Source of the DNA: a virus
Virus record (IMG/VR): IMGVR_UViG_3300047470_000103
Span: 1 to 44,188 of that record
Strand: one strand, 5' to 3'
Length of the DNA stretch: 44,188 nucleotides
The notes under the pieces were generated by a model that saw only the letters and a list, made by a program, of their open reading frames with translations, was not told where the DNA came from and made no database searches. Shown here piece by piece: positions 1 to 5,937 of the stretch. Each line of letters begins with the position of its first letter. Positions within the stretch are counted from its first letter, which is position 1. A program made the position numbers and the translations under genes.

Positions 1-92
1 AAACAGGTCAGCAAATTCCATTCATGGCGCCAGTCGCGGCAGATGGAAAAGTGCTTAATGTTTCTGACACTCATGTGCAAAAGGTGAAATAA
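1..92 (+). CDS. 3' end of a chromosomal gene, product unknown
   Basis: Reading from base 3, an open frame gives 29 residues (TGQQIPFMAPVAADGKVLNV and nine more) and ends at TAA 90-92. The other two plus frames either stop early or give less protein-like sequence. The gene starts outside the window. The fragment is too short to name; its style recalls the C-terminus of a periplasmic or quinoprotein-like protein, but that is a guess. No GC-rich terminator follows it. Confidence 0.45.
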   Translation, partial: TGQQIPFMAPVAADGKVLNVSDTHVQKVK

Positions 93-177
93 AATAAGAC
101 AAAACAAAATTAACCTTTCTTAACTTAAATTTTGGGAAATTAGTTGTTAACCTTGCGCGTCAAATTAAGGTGAGACT

Positions 178-507
178 ATGAGATTTATATTCCTCTTTAT
201 AAGCGCGATTTCAATTCAATGTTATGCAGCATCAGAAGCAATGCAGCTTCATTACTGCGAAACTGTTAAAAAAGCAGCAAGTGGCGTGATGGATGCTAGA
301 CAACATGAGGTGCCAGCTAAAGAGCTACATGACATAGCGAATCATCTTGAAGAGGAACAAGCCAAACAAATTTATCAAGAGCTTATCAAATCTGCATATT
401 CTTCAAAATTATTTGAAGATCCTCTCATCAAGTCAAAAGCTGTCGAGAACTTCCAAACCACTTGGCATGAACAATGTTTGGCAAAAGATTTAGCTAAAAA
501 TATTTGA
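178..507 (+). CDS. Small secreted protein of unknown function
   Basis: The 109-residue product starts with a short charged end and a hydrophobic stretch ending in CYA, which fits a Sec signal peptide cut near residue 18. The mature part (about 91 residues) is helical and charged, with two cysteines (HYCET near the start and HEQCLA near the end) that could form one disulfide in the periplasm. A GGTGAGACT sequence just upstream serves as a ribosome site. The gene lies outside the left-most att remnant, so it is probably host chromosome rather than phage. I do not recognise the family. The terminator at 543-575 follows it. Confidence 0.6.
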   Translation: MRFIFLFISAISIQCYAASEAMQLHYCETVKKAASGVMDARQHEVPAKELHDIANHLEEEQAKQIYQELIKSAYSSKLFEDPLIKSKAVENFQTTWHEQCLAKDLAKNI

Positions 508-542
508 GGGTGTTGGTGCAAATAGCTAACTAACCGATACTG

Positions 543-575
543 AAAACCACCTAATTTTTTAAGCTAGGTGGTTTT
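543..575. terminator. Hairpin terminator next to the old att copy
   Basis: The arms AAAACCACCTA (543-553) and TAGGTGGTTTT (565-575) pair perfectly over 11 bp with an 11-nt loop. T and A runs on either side let it work in both directions. It could end the gene at 178-507. On the minus strand it sits where the tRNA-Gly transcript originally ended, before phage insertion moved the tRNA away. Confidence 0.7.
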
Positions 576-578
576 CTT

Positions 579-635
579 AATTTTGGAGCGTCAAATGAGG
601 CTCGAAATTGTGACTCTAACTTTGGCAAGGTTATA
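579..635. repeat. Mutated third copy of the tRNA-Gly att sequence
   Basis: The sequence from TGGAGCG (583) to GGCAAGGTTATAAT matches attL with roughly ten changes over about 54 bases, and nearly all are transitions, mostly C to T on the plus strand. The last 18 bases, TTTGGCAAGGTTATAATA, are nearly unchanged and continue into the phage-side ATAAT found at attL rather than the tRNA sequence found at attR. It can no longer encode a tRNA 3' half that folds. I read it as the left end of the older prophage. Confidence 0.75.
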
Positions 636-748
636 ATAAATATTAAATAACAATAGGTTATATTTTAATGGTGCCGAATAATTTTTTACAAATTTTATAG
701 GGCTTCGGTTATTATTTTAGCGAAATTTTAAAGACTGTTTAACCAAAA

Positions 749-1399
749 ATGCAAAAATACCTTTTTTACTCACTATCACTACTTTTTATTTTTTTTATTT
801 TTTTAGGGTTATCCATCGAAGTAAAAGAGTTTTATAAAATTGAGGGCGATTATCTATCCTCTTTTTCGACACTTATTGCTGCGTTGGTTGCTTTTGCCCT
901 TTATAAGGATTGGCGTGAAGAGCAAGAGTACCAAACAAAAAAAGAATTTATTCTAAATATTAAAAATATATTTAAAGAATTATATGATCTTAATTTTTCA
1001 GAAATAGACCGTAGAGTAGATATTCTTGTATCCTTAAAAAATGTAATTCCAAATTCTGATTTATCTTATAAAAGCATGACCAAAATTAATGCTTATAAAG
1101 GAAAATATTCTGCACTTTCAATGCACTTATTGATGAATTTAAAAGAGTATGAAATTGTAAGTGGCGATTCCATATTTATTAAAGCAGCTTTAGAAGAGTT
1201 AGAAAAGCAAAATGTTAGGCTGCAAAATTCCTATGATGAATTATTTGGCAGTATGAATTTAGCTAAAATTAATTATGATGAACCTATTGAGAAAATGCAT
1301 AATTTTAATAATTGCACCATTGAAGTAATTGGAGATATATATAATAAAATTGTAATTAAATTGATCAATAAACTTCGTCCACGTGATAGTAATCTATAA
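749..1399 (+). CDS. Two-TM membrane-anchored protein, cargo of the old prophage
   Basis: The 216-residue protein has a very hydrophobic N-terminus (residues 5-25), a short outer loop, and a second membrane segment near residues 37-52 ending in FALYKDWREEQ. A long charged helical domain of about 160 residues, probably cytoplasmic, follows. No catalytic motif is visible. The coding sequence is very AT-rich even for this region, which suggests foreign origin. It lies between the att remnant and a convergent Xis-like pseudogene, the same place the 2893-3219 gene takes in the intact prophage. Two-TM anchors with a helical cytoplasmic domain occur among phage-exclusion and abortive-infection proteins, so a defence role is possible, but it is inferred from shape and place only. 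Confidence 0.6.
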   Translation: MQKYLFYSLSLLFIFFIFLGLSIEVKEFYKIEGDYLSSFSTLIAALVAFALYKDWREEQEYQTKKEFILNIKNIFKELYDLNFSEIDRRVDILVSLKNVIPNSDLSYKSMTKINAYKGKYSALSMHLLMNLKEYEIVSGDSIFIKAALEELEKQNVRLQNSYDELFGSMNLAKINYDEPIEKMHNFNNCTIEVIGDIYNKIVIKLINKLRPRDSNL

Positions 1400-1406
1400 T
1401 TTATAG

Positions 1407-1427
1407 GGGGCTTAAAGCCCCTTTTTT
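1407..1427. terminator. Rho-independent terminator
   Basis: GGGGCTT (1407-1413) pairs with AAGCCCC (1415-1421), realistically as a GGGGC/GCCCC stem, and six T follow. It ends the gene at 749-1399. The stop codon of the convergent Xis-like pseudogene (1412-1414) lies inside it, as at 3208-3232 in the intact prophage. Confidence 0.85.
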
Positions 1428-1603
1428 AATTCTTTCTTCTCGACTACCGTTGCTGTCTTTGAATTTAAGTTTTCAAGGATAGGAATAACTTCATTCGGAT
1501 CGTAAAGATGTTTCCCATCAGTCCCTTTATTGAATGGACGAAGCTCATCAATTATTAATTTTCGCGACAGGCTATAGCGATCCATTAACCATGCTGCCGT
1601 AAC
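1412..1603 (-). pseudogene. Truncated copy of the Xis-like HTH gene
   Basis: On the minus strand this reads V-T-AAWLMDRYSLSRKLIIDEL, then GTDGKHLYDPNEVIPILENL and a basic-acidic tail. It matches the C-terminal 60 residues of the intact protein at 3231-3527 (AAWLMERYNLSRKTIIDEL, GDGKHLYSPATVMPILDNL). Homology stops sharply at about 1603; upstream codons hit a stop within about 20 residues and no plausible start is present. The N-terminal 35-40 residues are therefore missing. It is the clearest coding trace of the older prophage. Confidence 0.8.
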
Positions 1604-1717
1604 TGAAATGGCTAATATAGCTAAATAACGAAACCTCTGGTACGAATAAAATTTGTTTCATGTCATAATTAAAACCTAATGATTCAAATGGTTAGAAATG
1701 TGAAAGGTATTATATAA

Positions 1718-2071
1718 ATGAAGAAATTAATGCTTGCTTTGTTAGTGTTATTTTGTGGGGTTGCTCATGCAGAATGTAAAACTGGTAATGTTTATTCTGA
1801 TATCGAATGTTTTGATAAACAGTTAAAAACTGATAAAGCTAAAATGAATAAAATTTACAATAAATTAGCTTCAAACTTGGATGGTGAAGGGAAAGCCAAT
1901 TTGGAAAATTCTCAAAAGGCTTGGCTTGATTATCGTACAAAACAATGTTCTGGGTTGATGGGGTATTATGGATCTCAAGCAATGGGGGCGGGTTCTCATT
2001 TAATTATCTTGAGTTGTGAAGCCGATAAAACTAAAGAGCGTCTTAATGAGCTTAAAAACTTAGATCTTTAA
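1718..2071 (+). CDS. LprI/DUF1311-family periplasmic protein
   Basis: The 117-residue product starts MKKLMLALLVLFCGVAHA, a clear Sec signal peptide cut before EC. The mature part has the DUF1311 (lysozyme inhibitor LprI N-terminal) pattern: four cysteines, an early EC-x-D-x-Q-L element, a helix with MNKIYNKLASNL, then SQKAWLDYRTKQC, and a final C-E-x-x-x-K-T-x-E-R-x-x-x-L. LprI proteins can block lysozyme; many relatives have no known role. The gene is read with 2088-2477 (16-base gap) and lies in the old-prophage remnant, so it may be lysogenic cargo. Family call is by motif. Confidence 0.75.
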   Translation: MKKLMLALLVLFCGVAHAECKTGNVYSDIECFDKQLKTDKAKMNKIYNKLASNLDGEGKANLENSQKAWLDYRTKQCSGLMGYYGSQAMGAGSHLIILSCEADKTKERLNELKNLDL

Positions 2072-2087
2072 AAACGGATTATATTCC

Positions 2088-2477
2088 ATGAAAACTATTA
2101 TTTGTTTACTAAGTTCTCTTTTGATTTCAGTTGCAGCGTTTGCACATGAAAACCCAGATAGAATAGGTCAATGCTTTGTTATAGATGGGAAAAACATTGC
2201 TAAACCTTGTATTGTTTCATCTGGTGGAGGTGCTGGTGGAATGTACACACTTCTTACTATTGGTGAGAAGGAATACTTAATTGAAGAGTCAACCATGAAT
2301 ACTGATAGTGAAGAACGATCTATATCTATGGGAAGTGACTCAGATGAGTTATTGGAAGCGGTTAATTATTATCGGGATGGTAAAACAAAAAAAGTGATTA
2401 AAAATTATAAAGATGATTCATGGTCATGTTATAGCCAAATTAAAGCCAAGCTAGATGCTTGTTACAGAATTCGTTAA
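2088..2477 (+). CDS. Small secreted cysteine-containing protein, unknown
   Basis: The 129-residue product begins with a signal peptide ending AAFA|HENP. The mature part has four cysteines (GQCFVI, KPCIVS, SWSCYS, DACYRI), likely two disulfides, and a glycine-rich GGGAGGMY turn. The family is not recognised. It follows the LprI-like gene by 16 bases and is probably co-transcribed, so both products would act in the periplasm. About 415 bases without a gene follow (2478-2892). They hold the decayed attR-flank copy, a terminator and attL, with nothing else seen. Confidence 0.6.
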   Translation: MKTIICLLSSLLISVAAFAHENPDRIGQCFVIDGKNIAKPCIVSSGGGAGGMYTLLTIGEKEYLIEESTMNTDSEERSISMGSDSDELLEAVNYYRDGKTKKVIKNYKDDSWSCYSQIKAKLDACYRIR

Positions 2478-2620
2478 TTTTTTCTGACTTTAAAACTACT
2501 AAGTGATATTTCTTAAAAAACTTGAGTAAGAGGGCTTAAGAATAAAGTTTTGGTAAGTTTTTTTTAGTGTTCTAAGAATTACTGATTATTAGTCATAATG
2601 AAAATATGATCGTCGAAAAG

Positions 2621-2665
2621 TATAGCTAATTTGAATAGCCAAAACTCAGTAATCAACAATAAAAA
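2621..2665. repeat. Decayed copy of the attR-flanking sequence
   Basis: This 45-base stretch aligns without gaps to 44006-44050. Shared blocks include TTTGAATAG and ACAATAAAAAA, with about a dozen substitutions between. The dyad that is perfect at 44006-44028 is broken here. It is best explained as the integrase-side end of the older prophage. Confidence 0.6.
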
Positions 2666-2698
2666 AACCACCTAATTCTTTCGAATTAAGTGGTTTTT
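2663..2698. terminator. Hairpin terminator beside attL
   Basis: AAAAACCACCTAATTC (2663-2678) pairs with GAATTAAGTGGTTTTT (2683-2698) with one mismatch and a TTTC loop, flanked by A and T runs. It resembles the hairpin at 543-575 in sequence and place. Before the present phage inserted, it would have ended the tRNA-Gly transcript on the minus strand. Confidence 0.75.
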
Positions 2699-2755
<57 letters not shown>

Positions 2756-2892
2756 AATTTTTAATATAAATCAAATGCTTGGAAATGAGTGGTGGCGCAG
2801 TGGGGGCAGGGTAACTTTATTGTAATAAAATATTTAAATTATCTATTTTTTGATTCATTTTAAATAATAAGATAGGCATTACATTGTATAGG

Positions 2893-3219
2893 ATGAGTAC
2901 AAAACCCATGGTAATCAAACAAATTGCTGAGATTGAACGTATTAAAAAGTTAGATGAACAATGGGATATTATCAGAAAGGATATAAATTTTGCAGAAGAA
3001 CTTGCTATTAATGATTTTGTTAAAGAAAACACTAGGTTTGAAAGTATAGTGGATCTTTATAATCAAGCTTGTCAACATACTCTTGGTCATCAAGATATTT
3101 CTGATCTAACCAGAAAAAACTTAGATGCCTTTATAAGTGAAAATTCAGAATTTAAAAGTATGATTGATTTAAAAGTTAAATTTGATAATTTTTTCAAAAA
3201 GATTAATAAAGGCGCTTAA
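2893..3219 (+). CDS. Unknown small helical protein with an internal repeat, cargo at attL
   Basis: The product is 108 residues from ATG 2893; upstream TTG 2884 and downstream ATG 2908 are alternatives, and no good ribosome site decides between them. It is rich in charged helix and has no signal peptide or membrane segment. Two stretches look duplicated: NDFVKENTRFESIVDLYNQ and LDAFISENSEFKSMIDLKV. It is the only plus-strand gene between attL and the end of the early operon, and it shares a terminator with the convergent gene at 3231. That place is typical of lysogeny-expressed cargo genes. I recognise no family. Confidence 0.55.
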   Translation: MSTKPMVIKQIAEIERIKKLDEQWDIIRKDINFAEELAINDFVKENTRFESIVDLYNQACQHTLGHQDISDLTRKNLDAFISENSEFKSMIDLKVKFDNFFKKINKGA

Positions 3220-3232
3220 TGCGCCTTTTTTT
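3208..3232. terminator. Bidirectional terminator between convergent genes
   Basis: AAAGGCGC (3208-3215) pairs with GCGCCTTT (3221-3228) around TTAAT, with a T run to 3232. It ends the 2893 gene and overlaps the stop of the leftward early operon. Confidence 0.85.
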
Positions 3233-3527
3233 AGTTTTTGCGTCTAGCTTGCCGTTGTGCTTTGGCCTTATTAAGATTATCCAAAATTGGCATGACAGTA
3301 GCAGGACTATAAAGGTGCTTCCCATCACCGCCAAGATTAAACGCTCTTAATTCATCAATAATAGTTTTTCTTGATAAATTATACCGCTCCATCAACCAAG
3401 CTGCCGGTACACGGTTCGGTATTTCTTCCGCTTTAATTTCTAAAACCTTACCGATGTTTGGTACATCGTCATGTATAAAAATTTGCGGTGGTTTTTCTGA
3501 TTCAACTACAACAATATATTTTCCCAT
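3231..3527 (-). CDS. Excisionase-like helix-turn-helix protein
   Basis: The product has 98 residues. The C-terminal half has a winged-helix look: AAWLMERYNLSRKTIIDEL (recognition helices), then a GGDGKHLYSPATVMPILDNL wing of the kind seen in MerR/AlpA-type and Xis-type proteins, then a basic tail KAQRQARRKN. The N-terminal 35 residues form a separate small part. It is the last gene of the leftward early operon, close to attL. A GGAG 10 bases before its ATG is a good ribosome site. A truncated relative remains in the old prophage at 1412-1603, so the gene goes with this integrase and att type. It may be the excisionase or another DNA-binding regulator; the sequence does not separate these. Confidence 0.6.
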   Translation of the reverse strand: MGKYIVVVESEKPPQIFIHDDVPNIGKVLEIKAEEIPNRVPAAWLMERYNLSRKTIIDELRAFNLGGDGKHLYSPATVMPILDNLNKAKAQRQARRKN

Positions 3528-3601
3528 TATGCTACTTCTCCAATGCTAATTAAAATTTCTTCTGGTAAATCTTCGCTGTCTTTTTCAATCAAACTTCGCA
3601 T
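3527..3601 (-). CDS. Possible 24-residue peptide between helicase and Xis-like gene
   Basis: An ATG at 3601 opens a 24-residue acidic frame, MRSLIEKDSEDLPEEILISI plus GEVA. Its stop overlaps the next start as TAATG, which suggests translational coupling. Its first 13 bases overlap the helicase end, and GGAGG lies 13 bases upstream, rather far. It fills a gap in a tightly packed operon. It could instead be the former C-terminus of the helicase left in another frame, because the open frame runs back into the helicase gene. Low certainty. Confidence 0.35.
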   Translation of the reverse strand: MRSLIEKDSEDLPEEILISIGEVA

Positions 3602-4986
3602 CGCTTTTTCATAGCCTCCATTAATAAATCTTGTACTTCGCGTTTTGACTCACGGCGTTCCATAACGATTTCGTCCATCGTGCCTTTTGCAATGATGTGA
3701 TAGATATAAACAGGGCGGTCATATCCTGCTTGTGCTTGGCGTGTTGGTCCAATACGTTCGATAATTTGTTGGTACTGTTCTAAATCCCACCAATGGGAAA
3801 AGAACACCAGAATGTTCCCACCGTCTTGTAAATTCAGCCCGTGGCCTGCGCTTGCAGGATGTGCGAATAGCACAGGGATTTTTCCTGCGTTCCAATCGTG
3901 AATTGTTTTAGGGTCTTTATCTAAATGGCGACCTTTTGGAAACGCTTTTAATAAACGTTCAAGGTCGCTTTTAAAATGGTATGCAACCATTACGGGCATT
4001 CCTGCCGCTTCTTCAATTACTGATTCAAGCGCCTGAATTTTTAAATCATGGATTGGGTGCCAAGTACCGTTTTCGTCGGTATAAATAGAGCCGCTTGCAA
4101 TCTGCAAACATTTCATTGTTTTTGACGCTGCATTGAATGCTTCAACTTCAATCGTTTCTGCAAGTTCAATGAACATTTCCTTTTCCATTTCTTCATAGGT
4201 CTTTAGGGCTTTGCCTGTAAGCTCAACTTCGATCGGGCGAAAGATTGGCTCTTTAATATCAAAGTAATCTTTAGCTTCGATGCTTAAACAAACGTCTTTA
4301 ATTTTTCCGTGAATCTCACCTTGACTATGTTCAAACGGTACAAGGTTTACGGCATTACGATCTGCGCCAACTTGTACTTGTTGGAACCAACGCGCAGTAA
4401 ATGCACCAAAACTTGTGCCTAATCTTTCGCCACGGTCAATAAACCAGAGTTGACCCCATAGGTCTTTAAGCCCGTTGGGTGCAGGGGTTCCTGTTAATTC
4501 AATGAATCTTTTGACTCGAGTATGCGCAACTTTACCTAATGCACGAGCGCGAACCGAACCTTGTCTTAAACGAAAACCTTTTAGCTTGGTGCTTTCATCC
4601 GCGACCACTTTTGCAAAAGGCCAATCGCTACCAAGAAATGAAAGCAACCATGGTAAATTTTCATAGTTAATGGTGTAAACGTTGGCTTTCTGTTTTAAAG
4701 CGCGAACGCGTTCTTCAGGTGAACCAACAATAGCAACGACCTTAAAGTTTTGTAGGTGCTGCCATTTCTTAGCTTCATCAGGCCAGGTGGTAGCAGCAAC
4801 GCGCAAAGGCGCAACTACAAGCGCAGGCCCCGGCTCGAACATCTCAAGAATTTCTAAAGCGGTGAGGGTAGAAGATGTTTTACCTGTACCCATTCCCGCA
4901 AAAACCGCACAACGATCATTATCAAGAATGTGATTGATAATTGAATGTTGATAATCGTGCGGCTTATATTCAAGTGGTTGGGTCAT
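3589..4986 (-). CDS. SNF2-type DEAD-like helicase
   Basis: The 465-residue enzyme hydrolyses ATP to move along or remodel DNA in phage replication. Helicase motifs are clear. Motif I is GMGTGKT (residues 31-37). Motif Ia is VVAPLRV. Motif II is DES at 130-132 in place of DEAH. Motif III is TGTPAPN (165-171). The C-terminal lobe has AHPASAGHGLNLQ and QQIIERIGPTRQ, the latter a variant of the usual arginine-finger motif VI. This is the short SNF2-like phage helicase that travels with VRR-NUC, family A polymerase, DUF2800 and DUF2815 genes, as here. It overlaps the upstream small gene by 17 bases. Confidence 0.92.
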   Translation of the reverse strand: MTQPLEYKPHDYQHSIINHILDNDRCAVFAGMGTGKTSSTLTALEILEMFEPGPALVVAPLRVAATTWPDEAKKWQHLQNFKVVAIVGSPEERVRALKQKANVYTINYENLPWLLSFLGSDWPFAKVVADESTKLKGFRLRQGSVRARALGKVAHTRVKRFIELTGTPAPNGLKDLWGQLWFIDRGERLGTSFGAFTARWFQQVQVGADRNAVNLVPFEHSQGEIHGKIKDVCLSIEAKDYFDIKEPIFRPIEVELTGKALKTYEEMEKEMFIELAETIEVEAFNAASKTMKCLQIASGSIYTDENGTWHPIHDLKIQALESVIEEAAGMPVMVAYHFKSDLERLLKAFPKGRHLDKDPKTIHDWNAGKIPVLFAHPASAGHGLNLQDGGNILVFFSHWWDLEQYQQIIERIGPTRQAQAGYDRPVYIYHIIAKGTMDEIVMERRESKREVQDLLMEAMKKRCEV

Positions 4987-5158
4987 TTTTCACGCCTCTA
5001 GTATGTGCATCTTTAATGCCCTTCGCCCAAGATTCGATTTGTTCCATTCTCTGGCAACGCCATTCAGCACAAGCTTTTTCACCGTCAATGTTTTCAGCAA
5101 TAAGTTCATTGCATATTTTTAGAATTTCTTCTGCTGCTTTAGCTGTTAATCCACTCAT
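4970..5158 (-). CDS. Small phage protein of unknown function
   Basis: The 62-residue product is helical, with CNELIAENIDGEKACAEWRC carrying three cysteines. No family is recognised. The start is well supported: GGAGG sits seven bases before ATG 5158. The end overlaps the helicase start by 17 bases, so the two are translationally linked. The place suggests a helper in replication, but nothing in the sequence shows what it does. Confidence 0.65.
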   Translation of the reverse strand: MSGLTAKAAEEILKICNELIAENIDGEKACAEWRCQRMEQIESWAKGIKDAHTRGVKNDPTT

Positions 5159-5160
5159 TT

Positions 5161-5496
5161 TTAAACCTCCGATTCAATTGCAAGTGCATAGATTTTTAAA
5201 GGGTCAATACCCCCTACAGAAACAAACCCATCCCAGTCGCAGCCGTAATCGCCACACCACAAATCATCAAGATGCTGCTTTAAATCATTTTTAAATTTTT
5301 CAGTTGGTAATTTTGGCACCATAATATGTGTGTCTGTCACTGTCTGAGCCTTGGCTCTCGCTAACCAAGCTTTCTCGCTCGTATAAAAATCTGAAATGTA
5401 TTCAGGACTAAGAGCTTTGAAAAATTTATATGAAATCGGGTCTTCATTCTTATACCAATTTTCATGAGCTTGCTTTTCTTGATCTTCATTAATCAT
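5161..5496 (-). CDS. Hypothetical phage protein in replication operon
   Basis: The 111-residue product is acidic at its C-terminus, with aromatic stretches such as WYKNEDPISYKFFKALSPEY and a WCGDYGCDWDGF segment. It has no signal peptide or membrane segment, and I recognise no family. GGAG lies eight bases before its ATG, which overlaps the stop of the VRR-NUC gene as ATGA, so translation is coupled. Early expression with replication genes is implied by the operon. Confidence 0.65.
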   Translation of the reverse strand: MINEDQEKQAHENWYKNEDPISYKFFKALSPEYISDFYTSEKAWLARAKAQTVTDTHIMVPKLPTEKFKNDLKQHLDDLWCGDYGCDWDGFVSVGGIDPLKIYALAIESEV

Positions 5497-5756
5497 CTTA
5501 GTAACTCCTCAATTCGCTCTAAGCTATCTATGACTTCAACTCGCTGACCCATCTTGCGCATGCGCTCATGCTCACGGGCTTGTGCTGCTGTTGGCTTTTG
5601 ATTTGGTGCTTTTAGCTCTGCCCAAAAAGTATTGTCTGGTAACATCACGATACGGTCGGGGGCAGAGTTGCGACCAATCCATTTAACTTTGCGTACTTCA
5701 CCGCCTAGTGCCTCAACACATTGCACTAGACGTTTTTCAATTACCGATTCGCGCAT
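5493..5756 (-). CDS. VRR-NUC domain nuclease
   Basis: This 87-residue protein is almost exactly one VRR-NUC domain, a PD-(D/E)xK nuclease fold. An N-terminal helix (residues 1-15) precedes GGEVRKVKWIGRNSAPDRIV, in which PD is the metal-binding aspartate. Then comes FWAELKAPNQKPTAAQ with the E-x-K pair, and a final helix ending near EVIDSLERIEELL. Stand-alone phage VRR-NUC proteins are thought to resolve or trim branched DNA such as Holliday junctions. It lies between the polymerase and the SNF2-like helicase, its usual neighbours, and overlaps both adjoining genes by a few bases. Confidence 0.9.
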   Translation of the reverse strand: MRESVIEKRLVQCVEALGGEVRKVKWIGRNSAPDRIVMLPDNTFWAELKAPNQKPTAAQAREHERMRKMGQRVEVIDSLERIEELLR

Positions 5757-5934
5757 GTTCTACAAACACCTTTCTTAGTTCAAAATAAAGGCGCTCCATT
5801 TCGGCACGGTCTGGTAAAAACCATGCGTAACCAGTTTGGCTATGACGGTCCACAAATAGCTCTAAATTGTTTTCGAGAATAGAAATTGCCTTATCCATTT
5901 CTTGCCAACTTGGCTCGTTATTTTGTTCAACCAT
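5737..5934 (-). CDS. Hypothetical small phage protein
   Basis: The 65-residue product (MVEQNNEPSWQEMDKAISIL at its start) looks like two helices joined by a GYAWFLPDRAEM turn. No motif is recognised. It begins just after the polymerase stop (TAAGAAATG) and overlaps the VRR-NUC gene by 20 bases in another frame. Tight packing supports a real gene; the function is unknown. Confidence 0.6.
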   Translation of the reverse strand: MVEQNNEPSWQEMDKAISILENNLELFVDRHSQTGYAWFLPDRAEMERLYFELRKVFVEHARIGN

Positions 5935-5937
5935 TTC

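Larger units (their letters stand above)
579..2698. mobile_element. Eroded remnant of an older related prophage
   Basis: This stretch lies between a mutated att copy (579-630) and the present attL. It keeps three pieces that match the intact prophage. The att copy continues into the same ATAAT flank as attL. A truncated minus-strand Xis-like gene (1412-1603) matches the gene at 3231-3527. Near the right edge, 2621-2665 aligns without gaps to 44006-44050 beside attR. The order att, plus-strand cargo gene, terminator, convergent Xis-like gene is the same in both elements. I infer that a related phage integrated first and lost most of its genome, and that its attR then served as the target for the present phage. 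Confidence 0.7.

Noticed and set aside
4475-4933. Open frames on the strand opposite the helicase, and similar ones opposite the polymerase and DUF2800 genes
   Set aside because: They mirror strong protein-coding frames, lack ribosome sites and have no protein-like pattern.
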